A stretch of DNA of 64,000 nucleotides. Origin: Malurus cyaneus samueli (lineage: Eukaryota; Chordata; Aves; Passeriformes; Maluridae). Made by a program: the position numbers and the translations under genes. The DNA is taken from positions 51,752,618-51,816,617 of the forward strand of contig CM019218.1 of NCBI GenBank assembly GCA_009741485.1, written 5' to 3'. Of the stretch, positions 45,903 to 64,000 are shown piece by piece (positions within the stretch are counted from its first letter, which is position 1; each line of letters begins with the position of its first letter). The notes beneath the pieces are model-generated. The model was not told the DNA's origin. It ran no database searches and saw nothing but the letters and a program-made list of their open reading frames with translations.

Positions 45903-46115
45903 CTGAGAAGGGTGTGGAGAGCAGATCAGCAGTATCCCAGTGCCCCCCACTTAGGGTGGGATCCCATTATATTCCTCCCAACCCCACACCCAGAACCACC
46001 AAGCCCTCTCACTGGGGTATGCTGAGCCCATTCATCGTGACACATTCAACTCATAGTTCCAGTGGCCACCGACCCCTCCAGCCTTCCCTAGCTATGCCCA
46101 GCCCCCAAATCTTAC

Positions 46116-46172
46116 CATCGAACCCGGCCTGGCCGACCCCCACATGATGATGGACATGGGCAATTTGGCAGC
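46116..46172 (-). pseudogene. Copine copy 2, exon 19 (one base missing)
   Basis: 57 bases versus 58 in 51641-51698; one base is lost in the IIIVGVG codons. A substitution also changes Glu to Gly before FD. Confidence 0.85.
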
Positions 46173-46997
46173 CTGAAGGATATCCACAAAATTTAATGAT
46201 GCTGCCACCAAATGAGCCCTGCTCCCCACCCAGCACCCAGGGTATCAAATGAGCCCCGCTCCCCACCCAGCACTCAGGGTAGCCAACACCCTTCCTCCAA
46301 GGATTCTAGTCCTCATCACTCCCATATCATACCCACCCCTCCAGCACCCAGGGGTGCCAGCCCTCCTTACCACCCCATCACCCAAGACTCCCAGACCCAC
46401 CACCTTCCTCAACCCCTCGGCATCCAGGTGTCCAAACTCACCACCCGGCACTCGGGTGTCCCGCCACCCCCACAAAGGATTCCAGTCCCTCACCACCCCC
46501 CATCACCCAAGGGTCTCGACCCATGCCCCCACTGGCACTGGGGGGTCCCAGGAACTTCCCAGACCCCTTGCAGCACCCAGGGGTCCCAGACACCCCTACC
46601 CCCCCAACCCTGGGGGTCCAGCCCCTACTGAACCACCCTCTGAAGAGTCCCAGTCCCTCCTCACTGCCTCTGGTACCCAGGGGTCCACAACCCCCAGAAC
46701 CCAGAGCTCTCAGCCTCTCCCCACCCCTTAGCAAGCAGGAGTCCCAACCTACCCCTCCCTCTCAGCTTCAGGGTCCCAGCTCCTCCCACCACCCTAAGGG
46801 TCCAGCCACCCCCAACCCCTAGAACCCAGGGGCAAGCCCCTCCCACCCCCCACCCTCTCAGGGTTCCAGCCCTCCTCAACACCCCAACGCCCAGGGGTCC
46901 CCAACCCTTCCTACCCCGCAAAGGGTCCCAATCCCTCCCTACTGCCCCCATCACCCAAGTGTCCCAGCTCCTTCCCCAGCACCCAGGGGTCCCATCA

Positions 46998-47192
<195 letters not shown>

Positions 47193-47196
47193 TTAC

Positions 47197-47324
47197 CGGG
47201 CAACATGGTTGACGACGGGGGCAAAGTTGGTGGGGCCGTAGAGCTGGACACGGCGCAGGCTGCGCTGATATGCCTCCAGCACCCCCGCAATGCCACGGCA
47301 CGCCGGGTTTGATGCATCCCCATT
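47197..47324 (-). CDS. Copine copy 2, exon 17
   Basis: 128 bases, same reading as 52738-52865 apart from a silent difference. Confidence 0.8.
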
Positions 47325-47339
47325 CTGCCACAAGGCCAC

Positions 47340-48354
<1,015 letters not shown>

Positions 48355-48929
48355 TCAGCATCCTCAGCACCCCACAGCCCCACCATCATCCTCATAATCC
48401 CCCAGCATCCCAAAACACCTCCAGCATCCCCCCAACCGTGGCACCACCCCATGACAGCACTACGCCAACCCAGTGGCAAGGGTGATGTCATCTTGTCCCC
48501 AACAGCACCACCATGACCCAAACCTGGTGACAAGGATGACACCATCTCCCCAACTTGGTGACAAGGACAAGGATGATCCCACCATGTCCCCAACCCAGTG
48601 ACAGGGTGACACAACCATATTCCCAGCTTGGTGACAAGGATGATGCCTCCACATCCCCAACTTAGTGACAGCTGGAGACAAGGATGACACCACTGTAGTA
48701 CCAACACAGCGACAAAAATAACACTGTCATGGTCCCAAACCCACACCAAGGACAATGGCATCGTGACCCCAACCTAGTGACAACAGAGACATGACCATGT
48801 CCCCAACAGAGTGACAAAGACAACACCACCATGTCCCCAATCTGGTGACAAGGATGACACCACCATGACATCAAACTGGTTACGACTGCCCCAAATAAAT
48901 TACCCGGGGGGGACACAGCTCCCACTCAC

Positions 48930-48976
48930 CATTGGATGCTGTGAAGTCGATGGCCACTGTGAAGTTGAGTTGGGTC
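48930..48976 (-). CDS. Copine copy 2, exon 15
   Basis: 47 bases, same reading as 54492-54538 (metal-binding DFTASNG). Confidence 0.8.
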
Positions 48977-49840
48977 CTGGGGGGCAAAGTGGTCTCAGTG
49001 ACACAGGGGTTTGGTGGTGGGGACATCCTTGGGCCACAGGTGGACTGAGTGCACCCATCCTCCAATTCAGAGCAACCCAAGTGTCCCTGCATTGAGGTGT
49101 CACCATGCTGCACCCAAGGAAGAGGCTGGGCATGCTGGGGACCGCAAAGAGAGTAGTTGGGGGTGCCAGGGACCCCCAAGGGAGCTTCTCCCTTGTGGTG
49201 CCCCCTTCTCCTGCTGTGGGTGCTGCAGACCCTCAAAGGACCAATTTGGGGTGCTAGGGAGCCCTTGACCATGAAGGAGCATCTGGATGGAGGTGCTGAG
49301 GATTCCCAATGGAGAAGATGGATATGGTGGGGACCCTCTTCCCATAAAGGAGCAGCTGTGGGTGTTGGGGATACCAAAGGGAGCTGCTGGACTTCCAGAA
49401 GGAGCAACTGTGGGTTCTGGGGACTACCAGTGGAGCAACTGTGGGTAATGGGGACCCCTTGCCCCAAAGAGGCATCTGGATAGGGATGCTGAGACACCCA
49501 ATGGAGGAGTTAGGTGTGCTGGGGTCCCCCAGTGGAGCAGCTGTGGGTGTTGGAGACTCCACAGTGAGGAACTGGGGATAGCAGAGATCTCCCTCCCCAT
49601 CCCTGAGGGAGCAACATGGGTACTGGGAATCTCCAAGGAAGGAGATGCGGGTTCTGGAGAACCTGTGCCCATGAGGGAGTGGCGGGAGGCGTTGGGGACT
49701 CTCAAAGGATCCGGTGGGGGTTCTGGTGATTCTCTGCCCTTGAGGCAGCAGCTCAGGGTGCTCGGTACTCCCAAGAGACAGCTAGAGGTATTGGGGACCC
49801 TCAAAGGTCCAGCTGGGGGTGCTGGGGACCCTTTGCTCAC

Positions 49841-49902
49841 CCGCCCTTGATGTAGTCCAGGAAGGTGTGCTCGGCCTCCACAGTGAAGGACAGCAGTGTC
49901 AC
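49841..49902 (-). CDS. Copine copy 2, exon 14 at duplication edge
   Basis: Coding bases match 55407-55468, but sequence diverges one base upstream of the exon, so the acceptor AG is lost. This marks the duplication breakpoint. Confidence 0.8.
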
Positions 49903-50316
49903 CACGAGGTCTATGGATTTGGGAGGGGTGGTGGGGTGAGGAGGAATCATGCATCACCCTGGAGGGGCACTCCACATTTGTGGGAGGCTCCTGCACATCC
50001 CAGCTTTCTCCTCAGGAGGGTGAAGACTCCCTGTCCCTTATTGGGGGGTCAGGACTATCCTGGATGGTATATGGGGGAGGAACCCATATCCCGTGGCCAA
50101 GGATGCTCAGTCAACACGATCCCAATCCCCCTCAGAACACCAAAAGCTGGTTTATGGGAGTGGTGGTGGAAACCTGGATGGGAGGGGACCCGAGGTTGTG
50201 GAGGGGAGGAGAGGAACCCCCATTTCCAGGTCCCTGGCAGACTCTGGCTGCCTTTGGCCTCTGGACAGAAGGTCCTGGGGTGGGATGAGGGGATTTGGTG
50301 TGTCAGGAGTGGGCAG

Positions 50317-62951
<12,635 letters not shown>

Positions 62952-64000
62952 CGAGAGACTGCCCCGGAGTCTTTTTAGCGGACCGCCCGCAGGGAGGCGG
63001 GGACCACCTTTGTCACCGCCCGGGGCTCCCGGCCCGGCTCTGCAACGCGGAACTGCCCCGGAGTCTTCTTCGGGACCGCCAGCGGGGAGACCGAGACAGC
63101 CTCGGCACCGCCTCCGGGATCGCCCCCGGGGCTGTCTCTCTTTTCCCGGTTCGCCCTTGGCACCGCCACCGCAGGACCCCCGGTTCTGCCCCCGAGATCG
63201 CCCCAAAATTTTCGGGATCACCTCTAGATTCCTGAGATCTACCCTCGCACCATCTCCGGGCCTGTTTCCAAATCTCCGGTACCTCCCGGACCCGCGGGAC
63301 GGCCCCGGTTCCGCCTCGGAACCACCCCCAGATTCCCGGGACTGCCTCCCGCATCATCCCCAGAACCGTCTCCAGAGCCCGGTTCTCCCCGCCAGCCCGG
63401 TACTGTCCCCGAGATACCACCCCCGCCCTAGATTCCCCGGATAGACCCGGGATCAACCCCAAATCCCTGGTACCTCCCCAGACGGTCGGCACCTCCACAG
63501 CATCGTCCGCGGGGCCGCCTCCCCATTCCCGGTACCGTCCCGGACACCTGTAGTGTCCCCGGGATAGCTCAGATCCCCGGAATCACTCCCAGATCCCCGG
63601 TATCGTCCAGAGTCCTCGTGCCCCCTCCCAGTACCCTCCGGAAGCCGGTACAGTCCCCAGTACTGCCTAAGGATCAGCCCCGGGATCGCCCCCAGACCAT
63701 TGATACTGCCCTGGGATTGCTCCCGAGGCTGCCTCCAGACCCCAGTAGACCACGACGATCGGTACCACCCCCGGGATCTCCCCAGACCGAACACCAGTGC
63801 CCTTCCCGGTAGCCCCAGTACCCCTCTGTTTCAGCGCACTCCAGTGGGCCCCCTGTGCCGTGACCCTCTCGGTACCCACCCACACTTCAGATGAGGCCCA
63901 ATCCCCCGATGTTCTCCACCAGTCAGACTCTCCCCAGATCCCCACAGCCCCATCAACCGCAGACCAGAGTCTCAGTCCCCATTCTCTCTTTCAAAGCGAC

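Overview
The window looks like avian nuclear DNA, most likely from a songbird-type genome. The grounds are mixed: a copine gene whose exons are vertebrate but whose introns are all GC-rich minisatellite, fragments of an MHC class I gene, several endogenous retrovirus (ERV) and LTR families of avian style, and AT-rich blocks alternating with extremely GC-rich blocks. No species or chromosome can be named without a search. Two runs of exactly 25 N (4566-4590 and 45220-45244) and several blocks of noisy sequence show that this is a long-read draft assembly; this matters for every broken frame reported here.

Layout. 1-3.0 kb: AT-rich DNA with a dead gamma-type env gene. 3.0-13.3 kb: a rearranged block made of a direct repeat (3.0-4.5 and 6.5-8.0 kb, each with an env transmembrane remnant), a pair of 1.9 kb inverted arms (4591-6515 and 10825-12765), and between the arms a (GGAAA)n tract and 2.4 kb of GAN-type simple repeat. 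At the right edge are the transmembrane exon and a shrunken alpha-3 exon of an MHC class I gene on the minus strand. 13.4-19.7 kb: LTRs, a CpG island, three diverged copies of one interspersed repeat, and CA microsatellites. 19.7-26.8 kb and 34.4-40.2 kb: a diverged, satellite-like, GGCAA-rich repeat landscape containing a large inverted repeat. One arm of it is split by a 7.55 kb provirus (26853-34402, minus strand) with 5-bp target duplications, a Lys-type primer binding site, and gag and pro in one frame separated by a single TAG. 40.2-43 kb: GC-rich DNA, degenerate telomere-like repeats and minisatellites.

43-63 kb: one copine gene (CPNE5/8/9 type) on the minus strand. It has 21 recognisable exons from 62.9 to 50.3 kb, covering C2A, C2B and the vWA/copine domain. 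Exons 10-21 join in perfect frame; exons 1, 3, 4, 7, 8 and 9 are each one base out of register. A second partial copy of exons 14-21 (44.0-49.9 kb) lies head-to-tail downstream, carries extra one-base deletions and an N gap, and holds the only 3' UTR and poly(A) signal. A false duplication of one locus (for example two haplotypes) explains this best, although a real tandem duplication cannot be excluded. Nearly every intron is built from its own minisatellite.

I found no convincing new biological system. The most useful results are the copine gene in a normally hard-to-assemble GC-rich region, its physical link to MHC class I remnants, the intact architecture of the provirus, and the demonstration that 27.23-29.09 kb and 4.27-4.44 kb are unreliable consensus.
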